Made by a program: the position numbers and the translations under genes. A DNA stretch of 64,000 nt from Botrytis cinerea B05.10 (lineage: Eukaryota; Ascomycota; Leotiomycetes; Helotiales; Sclerotiniaceae): assembly GCF_000143535.2 (NCBI RefSeq), contig NC_037321.1:930001-994000 (forward strand), written 5' to 3'. The notes below the pieces were generated by a model that saw nothing but the letters and a program-made list of their open reading frames with translations, searched no databases and was not told where the DNA came from. Positions 32,901-44,832 of this stretch are shown here, piece after piece; positions within the stretch are counted from its first letter, which is position 1; every line of letters begins with the position of its first letter.

Positions 32901-33823
32901 GAGAATCTTGAACCTTCCATGATATTCTCTTCCGTCAATGTTTCCGAGCTGGTCTCTACAATCTGTCTAATACCCGCAACTGCAGCAGCGGTTATCGTTT
33001 CTGCGGGATCAGGTATGCCAGATCCAGTAGCTTCTGGTATTATTCGTGCCCCCATCCTTATACCCAATATATTGTCGACACTTTCCGGAACTGCAAGAAA
33101 GGAGCCGAGTTTCATGACCATTCGCGGTCCTGCCAAAGCGAAGTCCCTTGCAGACGGCACATATTGCGTAACATTGACTGCGGTCCAGTTTGTCCATGAG
33201 GCAATGTCAAATTTTGTACCATTATCGAGCATTGTTGAAGTGGCCATGATAAGCTAGGATTCGGATCAATGCAAACGGCTTAGGTCGTCACAAAGAGATA
33301 ACTAGTCGATGTTTCTTGGTCTCACCAAACCATCAAAATTTCCAGATAAAGAGCATCCTCCTGTGTTAAAAGGAAGAAGAATACGACTGAGACGTTGGCA
33401 GTCAATAAAATTTATGTCGAAAAGAGAAATCCAAACATCTCCGTGAACTTCTCGATTGTCTGATGCGACCTCATTTAATGTTTCGGAATACGTTGTTCCG
33501 GCCGATTCTAGAATGCAAGGTGCCGTGGTGATGCTCAAAAGAAGCTTGAAGGTTACATTGTCGTAAATGGGAGGGGTGAAAGAGAAGAGACTCCGATTAG
33601 TACGTACTTCGACATCATTGACCTCCAGATCAAAATGCAGTTCCGGTTTAACTATCGAGAGGTTTTTGCTTGGGAGTCCGATTTCAAAGTTGTCACATAA
33701 GTCAAACCTACATTGGTCTTCACGCGTAAGGCACCACCCAGATTTTGAAGCGCTCTTCTGTTCATTTTCGATTTGTTTTTCATTGCTATGGTAGGTATAT
33801 ATTATTCTGGAATTACATGCCAC
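29969..33823 (-). CDS. Asi-type multi-pass RING ubiquitin ligase
   Basis: The exons on the minus strand are 33823-33327 or so (ending at 33326), 33253-32374, 32232-31158 and 30971-29969, about 1151 residues. A shorter form starting at MATSTMLDN (33247) would have 983. The first exon encodes a Cys- and N-glycosylation-rich segment (KSGWCLTREDQCRFDLCD). It splices in phase to the segment before SKWALGCVVMAIVLNRTHIM. Several membrane helices follow (RFLLRIIPIILLLIQARWLL; LVGFLSVMNHLSSHILAIF; FMSVIVWSLVSFSFD; IPHVLVLCGIVICSIIYGVA). The protein ends with a RING-like domain in the last 60 residues, CVVCQSSPRSVIVWPCRCLS to CVCCRRDV. Cys replaces the usual His, as in Asi proteins. Family knowledge: yeast Asi1/Asi3 degrade mislocalised proteins at the inner nuclear membrane. 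The N-terminal start overlaps the end of Sen34 by 11 bases and lacks a clear signal peptide, so the true 5' end is uncertain. Confidence 0.8.
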
Positions 33824-34730
33824 CCCACTCTATGCAGAAGGTTCTGACTCCATCATTTTCCTTCTCAGCCGCTTTCTTCTGAGGGTTTTCGCCTCCAATC
33901 AAGAAGCCTTTTTTGACACCAGTACCTAACCTACCACCTCCAACTATGTCCAGCAACCGGATTTCTTCATCCCATTCATAACCTGTCGCTACGAAGTGAC
34001 TATGAAAGCGGAGAGGATCCCCCGGATACACAGTATAATCGCACCCGAATCGGAGACCAGGTGTCATGAAGTAGTCACGAGAGTGCAAGTGAGCAAATAA
34101 TGGATAAGATGAAGGAACGGATGGATCTGGACTTGATGGAAATGTTTGGGGTGAAGGTGATGAGGGATATGAAACAGTTGGTGTAATACCCCAAGATTTC
34201 GTGGATAAAGGTGCTACAGAAGAAGCTCTAGAGGCAGGGCGTTCATCCTCGAATAAAGGGTCTGACTCATTGGAAATAGTATCATCTGTGGGATCGTTAC
34301 TTGGACGAGATGTACTTGGTAACGATCCACTCCCACCTTTCAAAGCTTTCTTTGCTAGAGCATTCTCAGTGCGCTTTCTGGCTTCAGTATCTGCAGCTTT
34401 TTTTGCTTTGAATGCCTCGGTTTTGAGGGATTCTAAGTATTTCTTTCTGTCCAAGCCTTCCAGCGAACTGAAGTTTTGTTTATGCCAAGGGGTATCCTCG
34501 ACGATGTATGCAATCTTCTTATCGACGAGGACTTTGGCCTCTTCTGGTAGCAACTCAACGGGTAGGCCAAGGAACAAGTTCTGTTGTGGAATCTGCGGAA
34601 TGGTGCCAGTCAAAACACCACAGATATGGTAAGTCCTGCGAAGGTGAGTCACGACATCTATGTCGAATAGCAAATACCGGCCAGCAATGAATGATATGGC
34701 AACGGGCTCTGGAACAAAGCTCGGAGACAT
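33813..34730 (-). CDS. sen34: tRNA-splicing endonuclease subunit Sen34
   Basis: A single exon encodes 305 residues from MSPSFVPEPV. An in-frame ATG at 34793 would add 21 residues of unlikely sequence. The N-terminal part IAGRYLLFDIDVVTHLRRTY and GTIPQIPQQNLFLGLP is diagnostic of Sen34. A Ser-rich linker follows. The C-terminal nuclease domain is PGLRFGCDYTVYPGDPLRFH followed by SHFVATGYEWDEE. The catalytic Tyr (in DYTVYPGD), His (in RFHSHF) and Lys (in TGVKKGFL) are all present. Family knowledge: Sen34 cuts the 3' splice site of intron-containing pre-tRNAs within the Sen2/34/54/15 complex. The stop codon overlaps the ATG of the downstream Asi-like frame, which lies on the same strand. Confidence 0.94.
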   Translation of the reverse strand: MSPSFVPEPVAISFIAGRYLLFDIDVVTHLRRTYHICGVLTGTIPQIPQQNLFLGLPVELLPEEAKVLVDKKIAYIVEDTPWHKQNFSSLEGLDRKKYLESLKTEAFKAKKAADTEARKRTENALAKKALKGGSGSLPSTSRPSNDPTDDTISNESDPLFEDERPASRASSVAPLSTKSWGITPTVSYPSSPSPQTFPSSPDPSVPSSYPLFAHLHSRDYFMTPGLRFGCDYTVYPGDPLRFHSHFVATGYEWDEEIRLLDIVGGGRLGTGVKKGFLIGGENPQKKAAEKENDGVRTFCIEWGGM

Positions 34731-36234
34731 TCTGGGTTCGGGCTTAAGACTATAAATTACTTTTATCGAGTTAGTAATGATTCTATTGTCCAAGTGGCAG
34801 AATGTACAATGATAAATTTGAAGTTCGATGAATCATGAATTAAAACATATTTTAAGACATCATGTCCAGATAAATCTGGTTGTCAGGGGATTGACAGATC
34901 GGTTTTGTAATCATATCGAAGAGAGGGGAGATGAAAAGATTGCATAGATGTCACTTACCAATGGTGGTTGATTTGTTGTCGACTTCCCTTCAATTGAGAA
35001 TTGTGGAAGATTGAAAGTTTTTGGATCAAAGAATATTTTCATTTTTTTGTGCGAAGAGAATTAAAAAGAGCTTCTCACTAGCTTCTGCGCTAGCCTAGCT
35101 TAGGTAATGTGACTCACCTTTTCTCGAAATTGTGTGTGCCTGACACGTGCCCGCACCGGTCTCAGGCACCAAATAAATACATGTGAGAGGTTTTGCGCAC
35201 TCCGTGGACCCCTTCTCAAGTCAAGACTAATAATATTAAAATGCCTCCTATGTAGAGTCAAAGGCGAAAAGCGACAACACAATCTCCATATATCGACTTC
35301 CTTCTGTGCCACGATTACCCTTGGGCCATCGTATGAACGTCTGCCATATGAGAAAGATCTTAACCCTTAACACGCCCCTTTCAAGATGTCCGGCAAATGT
35401 AATCTTACTTTAGTGATTGTGTCAAGGTAAAAGTTAGATAACTGGTGAACTATAACTTCCCATTGGATTGCTGAATCAGCCATAATCCTACATACCTACC
35501 TAATAGTAATAATAATAAGTAAGTGCATCTTTAAAATAAGCTCAACATTGGCGTCTAATCGCTTAAATTAAAGTATGGCTCGTTCGACGTTTCAGACTTT
35601 CAGCGATGGCTTTGCTGGAGCAGCCGTTCATGAGATGCTGCCCGTACTTATAGACAGGTAGGCACTCCAGTAGGGAGGCAGGGTCACTCGATGGTGGGCA
35701 AACTCTATCTATCATTTCTTCGTGGAATGTCCAACTTCACACTCCAAAACAAGAGCAGACAGAATGGATTCGTTCTGATCGTTCTGTTCTCCCACGCTCC
35801 GTGCATGTACAGCCAGTATCTCCTTCAATATTCATTGTGAATTGGAAACGAACGAACAGTACCACCAATTGCACGATTCATTGCTGTTCAAACGTGATGG
35901 GCACACATAATTTCCAAGTTCAATTACGTCGTATGAATCCCCTGCAAATTGTTCTCCGTATCGTATGTAGGGAAGTTGTGGCTAAGGTTCTTTTTTGGGT
36001 TTGGAGCAAGTTCCACCCAAGGAACACGAATCCACTCAGCAATCCCCCTGCTCGCTCAGAAGTTAGAGATGCTCATACTGTGAATTAAAGTATTCTATTC
36101 TAATATACTCCGAGTGCTCAATTACACAACGTCCAATTTTCCACAACCAACGGTCAACATCGACATTCGGCCATCTGGGTTCATTGTAACTCTTTTGATT
36201 GTTACCCTCTTATGCATCTGTAGCCTCACCCACA
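34731..36234. other. Divergent spacer Sen34 / mannosyltransferase
   Basis: This is 1.5 kb without a supported gene. Frames at 35134-35370 and 35801-36088 have no domain signal. Pyrimidine-rich sequence near 36190-36234 fits a promoter and 5' UTR for the mannosyltransferase. Confidence 0.35.
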
Positions 36235-37914
36235 ATGATGCCCAGGCATCAAGCAACCGCATATTCTAATGGATATCCTCGCAAGAGCGATCCATACTCT
36301 AAGAGCGACACATACTCCATATCACCACATAGGTTCGTGTAGATCGAATTGAACACCCGGAGTCATCGCCACAATTGTATATTCCATCTACTAACAATTC
36401 TTCACACATAGATTCCAACCAAGGACATCACCACCAGCGCTGCGCCGTCGAAGGCAGCTCCTCGTTCGTTTGACTCTCGTCTTAGTATTCGCATTAGTAG
36501 TGGGACTATTTATATGGCCTGGTGCCGCGGTCCTTCCAGTATTATCTTTTGGCCTCATATCTTCAGGGGAGGACTTTCAACTCGAAACCGTTCGATATTA
36601 TGATCTTTCAAATGTACAAGGGACCGCCAGAGGTTGGGAAAGAGAGGAGCGAATCTTACTTTGTGCCCCCCTTCGTGATGCCGAACCTCATCTGCCAATG
36701 TTTTTCGCCCATCTTCATAACTTTACATACCCGCATCATCTTATAGATCTTGCATTCTTGGTCTCTGATTCCAAGGACAACACCCTATCCTTGCTCTCGG
36801 AGCTTTTGGAGAAATTACAAGCCGACGAGGACCCAAAACAACCATATGGTGAAGTATCTATCATTGAAAAGGATTTTGGGCAAAAGGTCAACCAGGATGT
36901 AGAGAGTCGTCATGGTTTTGCTGCTCAAGCAAGTCGAAGAAAGTTGATGGCACAAGCTAGAAATTGGCTGTTAAGCGCTGCACTACGTCCTTATCACAGT
37001 TGGGTCTACTGGAGAGATGTCGATGTTGAGACCGCACCTTTCACAATTCTAGAGGATCTTATGCGTCACAACAAGGACGTCATCGTACCTAGTGAGTAAT
37101 GGTGTATAGTTTCTGTTACGACTTGCTAACAAGCTTTAGATGTTTGGCGACCATTGCCTGATTGGCTCGGAGGAGAGCAGCCTTATGATTTAAATTCATG
37201 GCAAGAATCCGAAACAGCCTTAGCTTTAGCTGATACTCTTGACGAAGACGCAGTTATCGTCGAGGGATACGCGGAATATGCAACATGGCGTCCTCATCTT
37301 GCATACTTGAGAGATCCATATGGTGACCCTGACATGGAAATGGATATCGATGGTGTTGGAGGTGTCAGTATTTTAGCCAAAGCCAAGGTTTTCAGATCCG
37401 GTGTCCATTTCCCTGCGTTTAGTTTTGAAAAGCATGCCGAGACTGAAGGATTCGGAAAGGTTCGAAAATCATTCTACTCTCTTGCTTTGCTCGTGCTAAC
37501 TAGAGGGACAGATGGCAAAGCGAATGAAGTTCTCGGTGGTTGGATTGCCTCATTATACTATTTGGCATTTGTACGAGCCAAGTGTTGATGATATTCGTCA
37601 TATGGAGGTCAGTGAAATAACATTGGGCTTTTGACAAATCACTTATGGTTTTTTAGGAAATGGAACAAGAGCGCATTGCTCGCGAAAATGAAGAAAAAGA
37701 AAAGGCGGAACGTAATAAGAAGATGAAGGAACAGTTTGATGACCCAACTCCACAATGGGAGAAGGATAAGAACGTCATCGCAGATGAAGCTCTTAAAGAG
37801 AAGAAGGAGAAGGAGAAAGCTGAAGTTAAAGCTAAGGAAGACGATGGTGCTGCCAAGGCGCCTGACTCCAAGGCCGAAGAAAGTAAGCCAAAGGACAAAG
37901 TAAGAATGATATAA
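36235..37914 (+). CDS. anp1: Anp1/Mnn9/Van1 family alpha-1,6-mannosyltransferase
   Basis: Exons are 36235-36332, 36412-37091, 37140-37459, 37512-37607 and 37657-37914, giving about 483 residues. If a GTAAGA..TTTAG pair is used as a last intron, the stop moves to 37961 and the end changes from KVRMI to KVQ. The N-terminus is a short cytosolic stretch and a type II signal anchor (LTLVLVFALVVGLFIWPGAA). The GT-A catalytic part follows: ERILLCAPLRDAEPHLPMFF, LIDLAFLVSDSKDNT and the metal-binding DXD as YWRDVDVETAP. VIVEGYAEYATWRPHLAYLR and GGVSILAKAKVFRSGVHFPA complete the family signature. The C-terminal tail is a Lys/Glu-rich coiled coil (ARENEEKEKAERNKKMKEQF), which favours Anp1 over Mnn9. Family knowledge: these enzymes extend the N-glycan mannan backbone in the cis-Golgi as M-Pol complexes. 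Confidence 0.9.
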
Positions 37915-37961
37915 AGCTCAAGTAGTAGTAGCATGATTACTGACTGGTTTAGGTACAATAA

Positions 37962-38657
37962 CGGGATTCATTTGAGAGGCGTATGAGGAAACTTGGTTAA
38001 GTGAGTAACACGAATTAGCTTTTGGCTGGGCCTGTTCTTGACACGGCCACGAGGACATCTAGAGAATTACCACAACTTGACGAATTATTTCTATCTTGTT
38101 AGTTGAGAGGGGGAAAAGCGTTCTTGATGCCGAATCGTAAATACAGGGGAGTGTGGCCTTTCAGCACTTAAGTCTCAACTTCAAAGTGTAATCTAGGTTG
38201 GAGTTCATGTAAAAATACAAACAGCAGTACTATAGAATTAAATTATTGATAAACAAACCATCTCACGGACTATTGTAGCAATACTTTTCTGCTTTCTACT
38301 TGCTGCTTGAAATTTCATGTCATCTTGTATAGAGTGAGGATATTTGTCTGTTGCGTCAAAGAACACAGTATCGCTACTCGGGTACCCGTAGTTCTGCCAT
38401 TACAGACATCTGTGCTCTTCGAATTCATGTACCTGGTAAAGTATAACCTACCATGACATCGTAGCTATTTACTTTTGATATCCAATCTAGTTGACATTTT
38501 CGTATTTGTATAGCACATACAGATAGTTCGTTTGTTTTTGTGACTCGAACTTATTCCAACAGGATTTCTTTTATCGTCAAGGATTTACAACACCCACGCG
38601 TGGTCCATACTAGCGAATCGTCCTTATGCTGTGCGCGGTGGGTAATCGACATACGAC
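37962..38657. other. Spacer before the Arf exchange factor
   Basis: This stretch holds about 700 bases of AT-rich DNA with no coding signal. It should carry the mannosyltransferase 3' end and the Gea-type promoter. Confidence 0.35.
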
Positions 38658-41600
38658 ATGAGCAATAATGCCCCAACACAAGATATAGCTTCGGCTACCT
38701 CTCCCAAACGTCGTTCAACATCTTCTACAGCTTTGCGCCAAAGCATTGATAGTGCCGCCCCGCAAAGACTTAATGGCAGCATGGCCTCGAATACTAGTAT
38801 GATTTCAGTAGCTGTCGACCCTGTCACCCTTATCATTCAAGAATGTCGTGCTGTTACTTCTGCCATGCGCAAGCATCCTCGGTGGGCGCATTCATCGGCT
38901 TCTTCTATATTGGGTGGACATTCAAGTCCATTGAGCGCGGGAGCTCAGAATTCAAGGCCTTCTACACCGCGAGACGAACCAGGAACTCGCAGGGCGACGA
39001 AAGGCTCAGCGGCCCCAGAAGGGAACGATGATGCAGGCTTGGCAATCAGATGGGGTTTGAGGGGAAAGAAAGGGAAGAGCATGCAAGATAATCCTCTGAT
39101 GGCTGGATTTCAGCGTCTCAGACAAGAATTGACTGGATGCAAAGGTAGGCAACATAAATCATTTCTGAGCTGGGCACAACTGATCTAATAATTCTTCTAC
39201 TGTTAGATATACACACATTCGATGCACCATCTTTACTCCATCCTTTTCTCCAAGTCATGGTCATCGAAAATCCTGCAACGCCGTCGCCGATCACAACTTT
39301 AGCCCTGGCTGCCATCATAAAGTTCTTCTCGTACAACTTAATTAGTCCAAGATCCCCTCGACTTTCACAAGCAATGCAGTCTTTGTCTGCTGCCATGACA
39401 AATTGCCGGTTTGAAGCTCGAGATACAGTGGCTGAAGAGAAGGTATATCAAAAAATATTGAAACTTATGGAAGGAATGCTGTCTGGCCCCGGTGGAGATT
39501 TACTTAGCGATGGAAGTGTTTGTAAGATGATGGAGACGAATTTAAATATGTGTTGTCAGCCACAGCTATCGGAGTTATTTCGCGGGACTGCCGAAATGAC
39601 TATGGCCAAGATGTGTCAGATCATTTTCGAGAGACTGAAGCATTTAGAGATTGAGGCTGGGGATGATCTAGAAGCTTTAGACGAGAAGACGAAGGAAGAT
39701 ATGGACACTGTCAAAATGGCCCCTTCAGCAGCCAGTACAAGTGCTATCACGAAATTGACTGCATCTCCTGTCGGGTCACGGCCTCCTTCTTCAAGCTTTG
39801 ATACATCACGGCCGTCATCTGCTATGGAGAAGGTTCCTCTCTTGGAGTCTTCATCTGAAGGTGAAATCGTGGCGCCGGCATCAGAGGCTTCGGATGATAC
39901 TCCCAGCAAGCCTTATTCTCTCCCATCTATTTGTGAGCTATTTAGGGCTTTGATAGATTTATTAGATCCTCACGATCGAAAGCATGCCGATCCTTTGAGA
40001 GTTATCGCACTTCGTATGATTAACGTAGCTCTCGAAATAGCAGGTCCTTCTATTGCCAAGCATCCAGCTTTAGCAACCCTTGCTGAAGACCGCCTTTGTC
40101 GATATCTATTTCAATTAGTCCGATCGGACAACATGGCTATCTTACAGGAGTCGCTCATTGTTGCTGGCACTCTCCTCTCGACGTGCAGAGAAGTATTGAA
40201 GTTGCAGCAAGAGCTCTTTTTGTCTTATCTGGTTGCATGCTTGCACCCTCGTGTAGAAATTCCCCGGGAAAGGGGAATCGACCCCTCTCTATATGCTGGT
40301 ATACCGCAGGCTCCAAAGCTGGTTAAGCCGCCACCATCACAAGCCAGCAGCGGTCGTTCCACGCCCGTGCCTGTGAAGGACCGTCGGACCCTAGGGTTAG
40401 AAGGTGGGTCGCGTAAGCCGGATGCACGTGAAGCAATGGTGGAAAGTGTTGGAGCTCTTGCGCGGATCCCGAGCTATATGGCTGAACTATACGTCAATTA
40501 TGATTGCGAGATCGACCGAAGTGATATCTGCGAGGATATGGTTGGACTTCTGTCTCGCAATGCGATACCGGATTCTGCGACTTGGAGCACGACAAGTGTC
40601 CCACCACTCTGTCTCGATGCTCTCTTAGGTTTTGTCCAATTCATTGCAGATAGGCTTGGCGATGAACCGAAATATGATGGCTACCCTGATCACGCAACAC
40701 TACGCGAGCAGAAACGAAGGAAGAAGATTATCATTCAGGGAACGGTCAAATTTAACGAGAGTCCGAAGGCTGGAATTGCGTTTCTGGCGTCACAAGGCAT
40801 CATAGATGATCCAAGAGATGCAAAGACTGTCGCAAATTTCTTGAAGGGAACATCTCGTATCGACAAAAAGCAATTAGGCGAATTCATATCCAAGAAAGGA
40901 AATGAGCCCATTCTAGAAGCTTTGATGGACTCATTTGATTTTGAAAACAAGAGAGTTGATGAAGCGCTACGTGAACTCCTCGAGACCTTTAGATTACCTG
41001 GAGAATCTGCTTTGATCGAACGGATTATCTCGACTTTCGCAGAAAATTATTGTTCGGGTACCTTACCTGAAGGTATCGCGGATAAAGATTCTGTGTATGT
41101 TTTAACTTATGCCATTATCATGTTGAATACGGACCAGCATAATCCGAACATGAAAGGTAAACGCATGGAGCTAGAAAACTTTGCACGGAATCTACGTGGA
41201 GTAAATGGCGGGCAGGATTTTGCTCCGCAATACCTCCAGGACATTTACGAGTCTATCAAATCAAACGAAATCATTCTACCTGATGAGCATGACAACAAAC
41301 ATGCATTCGACTATGCTTGGAAAGAATTATTACTGAAAACCACTTCTGCGGGTGATCTTACTATCTGTAACACCAATATCTTTGATGCAGATATGTTCGC
41401 AGCTACTTGGAAACCAGTAGTTGCAACTCTATCGTATGTCTTCATGTCGGCGACTGATGATGCTGTGTTCGAGAGAGTCATTGCTGGTTTTGATCAGTGT
41501 GTCCGTATCGCAGCCAAGCATGGTTTGACTGAAGTCATAGACCAAGTCGTGTATTGTTTGAGTCACATTACTACACTTGCAACAGAGATTCCATCCAGTA

Positions 41601-43803
41601 CTACACTCAATACAGAGATACAGGTTGGGGAGAATAGTGTTATGGTTAGTGAACTTGCAGTCAAATTTGGTAGGGATGTGAAGGCTCAGCTTGCGACTGT
41701 TGTTCTTTTCCGAGTTGTGTTAGGCAGTGAAAGTGTGATAGGAGAAAGTTGGAAGCACGTAAGTTGATCAATAGTCAAGCGCTCTATACAATTTGCTAAT
41801 TACATGCATAGATTTCTAAGATTTGGTTGAACTTATTTGTTAATTCATTGATACCCCCATTCTTTGCTACATCCAATAGCATGGATATTGCACCAATTCC
41901 CTTACAAACTCCTTCCCAAGTCATTGATCGAGGGGCAAAGCCCAGCGATACCGGTCTTTTCTCCGCTTTTGCATCATACATTACTAGCTATGCTGCAGAC
42001 GATCCTCCGGAGCCATCAGATGAAGAGCTCGAAAGTACTTTGTGCACAGTCGATTGTGTGAATGCTTGCTTCATGGGCGACGTTTTTGCAAATGTAGTGT
42101 AAGTAATGTCTACATGTTTCTTTTGACTCGGTCGCTAATGTGATTAGAAACATGCCTATTGATTCACTACGACCTCTCATACAAGCATTAATATCGCAAT
42201 TGCCAGATGACCCTTCATCAGTCGTCATAAGTGTGAAATCGGAAGTGGAACCCCCATCAAGTCCCACAAACGGCGTTAATGGCGCGCCATCTGGTCCTGT
42301 GTATGATCCGTCAATGGTTTACATATTAGAGCTGTGTACCGTGCTTGCAATGCGAGATAATGAAACTATCAACGCATTTGGAGCTGAAGTTGCAGAAGCT
42401 TTACAAAACGTTCTAAGAAACTCTACCAGTTGGCATCCCTTGATGGTATCTAGAACAATATTCTATTTACTGCACCTACTGCACGCAAGCTATGTTAGTA
42501 TATCTTACCTTGTCTAATCAATCAAAGCTAATGTACATATAGGAACAATCATACATTCGTGTTCCTGTGGTACTTCACGCTATCTCAAGTTTCAAGAAAG
42601 ATTTGTTCGAGAAATCTGCCACACTTGTTCTTCAGGGATTAACACAATGTATAAAAGAGCCAGGCCCGTTACGAAACGAAATAATGACGTCTCCTGACTT
42701 CTGGGTGATCCTTAAAAATCTTGCAACCAGTCCTTCCTCAGCATCAGCTGTATTTGAAATCCTTGAGGGCGTTGCTATTGGTTCTCCACCAACTATAATG
42801 GCTGATAATTATGAGTCAGCTGTTAAATTGCTTAATGATTTTGCCACTGCCGGGAGTGTAGGATCCACCATGGAGCAAAAGCACGATAAGAGGTCACGAA
42901 GAGGTCAACCAGTCAAACAGCCAAAGCCACAGGTGGTAGATGCGGTCGTAGCTAGAGGGGTCAAGGCTATAACAATGATATATTCTTTGACGTCAAGAAT
43001 TCCTGTCCTGATGGAACAATCGCATCTTGAAAGCAAAGAGGGTATGTTTTGATTCATCTATCGCATTAACTTTTATTAATTCATTACAGCTTGGGCAAAT
43101 TATTGGTCACCAATCTTCATGGCTTTAACGACACAGTGCACGAATCCTTGTCGGGAAATTCGACATCAAGCATTCTCTTCATTGCAGCGTTCGTTATTAT
43201 CACCAGAATTAACGTCAGGTGATCACGAAGAATGGACCGCTATTTTCAGCGAGGTTCTTTTCCCTCTCATAACTCGATTGCTAAAGCCAGAAGTATACTC
43301 ATCCGATCCAATTGGCATGAGTGAGACTCGTGTTCAAGCTGCCACACTTCTCTGTAGGATCTTCCTGCACTATTTGGTACTATTGTCGAAATGGGAGGGT
43401 ATGCTAGATCTTTGGATCAAGATACTTGACATCATGGATCGTTTAATGAATAGTGGGCAGGGTGATAGTCTGGTATGTCAATGGAACTATTCGATGGTCT
43501 TAAATTTACTAACAAACGAAACAGGAAGAAGCAGTGCCAGAAAGTTTAAAGAATGTCCTTCTTGTAATGTCTAGTAGCGGATACCTGGTCCCGCGTAGTC
43601 AAGATGAGACGCAAGAGAAGTTATGGACCGAAACGTGGAAGAGAATTGATAGATTTTTGCCTGATTTGAGAAAGGAAATCGATTTGGAGGGACCGGGGGT
43701 TGAGGAAAATATCAAGGGGAAAGAAAATGAGGGATTGGCACAAAATGTCAAGAGTGATACCGAAGCAGGAGTTGAACAAGAGAAGACGGATGTTAAAGTT
43801 TGA
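38658..43803 (+). CDS. gea1: Gea/GBF1-type Sec7-domain Arf guanine nucleotide exchange factor
   Basis: There are seven exons, 38658-39144, 39207-41758, 41812-42098, 42148-42493, 42543-43041, 43090-43472 and 43525-43803, all phase-compatible and totalling 1610 residues. The order is: N-terminal low-complexity stretch; DCB region (residues about 50-350); HUS box region; catalytic Sec7 domain (about 671-850), with the glutamic finger in RLPGESALIER near residue 760 and AIIMLNTDQHNPNMKG; then the long HDS region to an acidic C-terminus. DCB/HUS sequence such as LCRYLFQLVRSDNMAILQES and QELFLSYLVACLHPRVEIPR is GBF1/Gea-like rather than Sec7/BIG-like. Family knowledge: Gea proteins activate Arf1 at the cis-Golgi for COPI vesicle formation. 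The Sec7 motif has TYAIIMLNTD where brefeldin-sensitive GEFs usually have YS. Confidence 0.95.
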
Positions 43804-44832
43804 TTGCGAAGAACGATGAAGGATTGTATTTTTAAATCGAGTAGTGGGAGTTGCATTTACGTTGTACAAAAGAAAGCTGGGGAACAAGGAGTTTGGATGA
43901 ATTTGTGATGTGAGGGATTTGGTTGTTTCAAAGAAAAACTCGTGTGCGTGGGCGAACGGGAAAGAAGATGAGATGTGCGGTTGAAGGTTGGTCGCTAGGA
44001 ATGAGAGACGGATGGGTGGAATGAATGAAAGATGTGCACACATAATTCACTATATGGGATATGTAGTTTGATTCTTTTCGGAGAGGAAAAACATGCAAAG
44101 GTTAGACATGAAACGAAAGATTCATGGGACGGATGGTACGGAGGATGGAAGCTGGTGGAAACAGATGGGTTGAGATGGATGATATTGCATGGTAAAGTTT
44201 GTATAGCGAAACAGATTAGGAGTTGAGGGATGCATGGATGAGTTGAAAATTAAAGTAATAGAAAGAACGACGTGATAATTATACTCGAGTACATTGTTGA
44301 CGCGAGTTTCTGAAAGTGTTCATTGTGTTGTTGGGTGCGGAAATAGAATGAATGGTCAGACAATGAAGTTGAAATGGTTCGAGGAGAGATGTAGTTATTT
44401 ACTATAATTTTACGATGATAGGGGTTTGCAATCGGATCGATTGATATATACATGTGCATCTATTTGCAGATTTCTTAAGATCGAGTGAGCCTTAATTATA
44501 TTTCTAAATATTAATATTTACTGAATTCTTATACAGGTTTTCTGTTTCCCTGTATTCACCCATTCAAACTCTTGAATTGACCTATTGACATGGGAAATCG
44601 AATTGAGAGTTCATCTTGAATCGACTATAAATCCTAAGTGGCTGTATGGCTTTTGCATCCATCGTAGTTGAAATTGGCGAATATTAACGAGACGATCAAA
44701 TTCATCACTGCTACTTGTACGCATACCTTCCGATGAAGAAATGGTTTATCAACATTTTTTGATTCCCGTCAAATATGTACAATTGAATTCTATCCACATC
44801 AACCTTCTGACCCCGAATGCTAAATCAACAAC
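43804..44832. other. Convergent 3' spacer
   Basis: About 1 kb lies between the stop codons of the Arf exchange factor and the beta-glucosidase. It is AT-rich with no coding signal. Confidence 0.35.
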
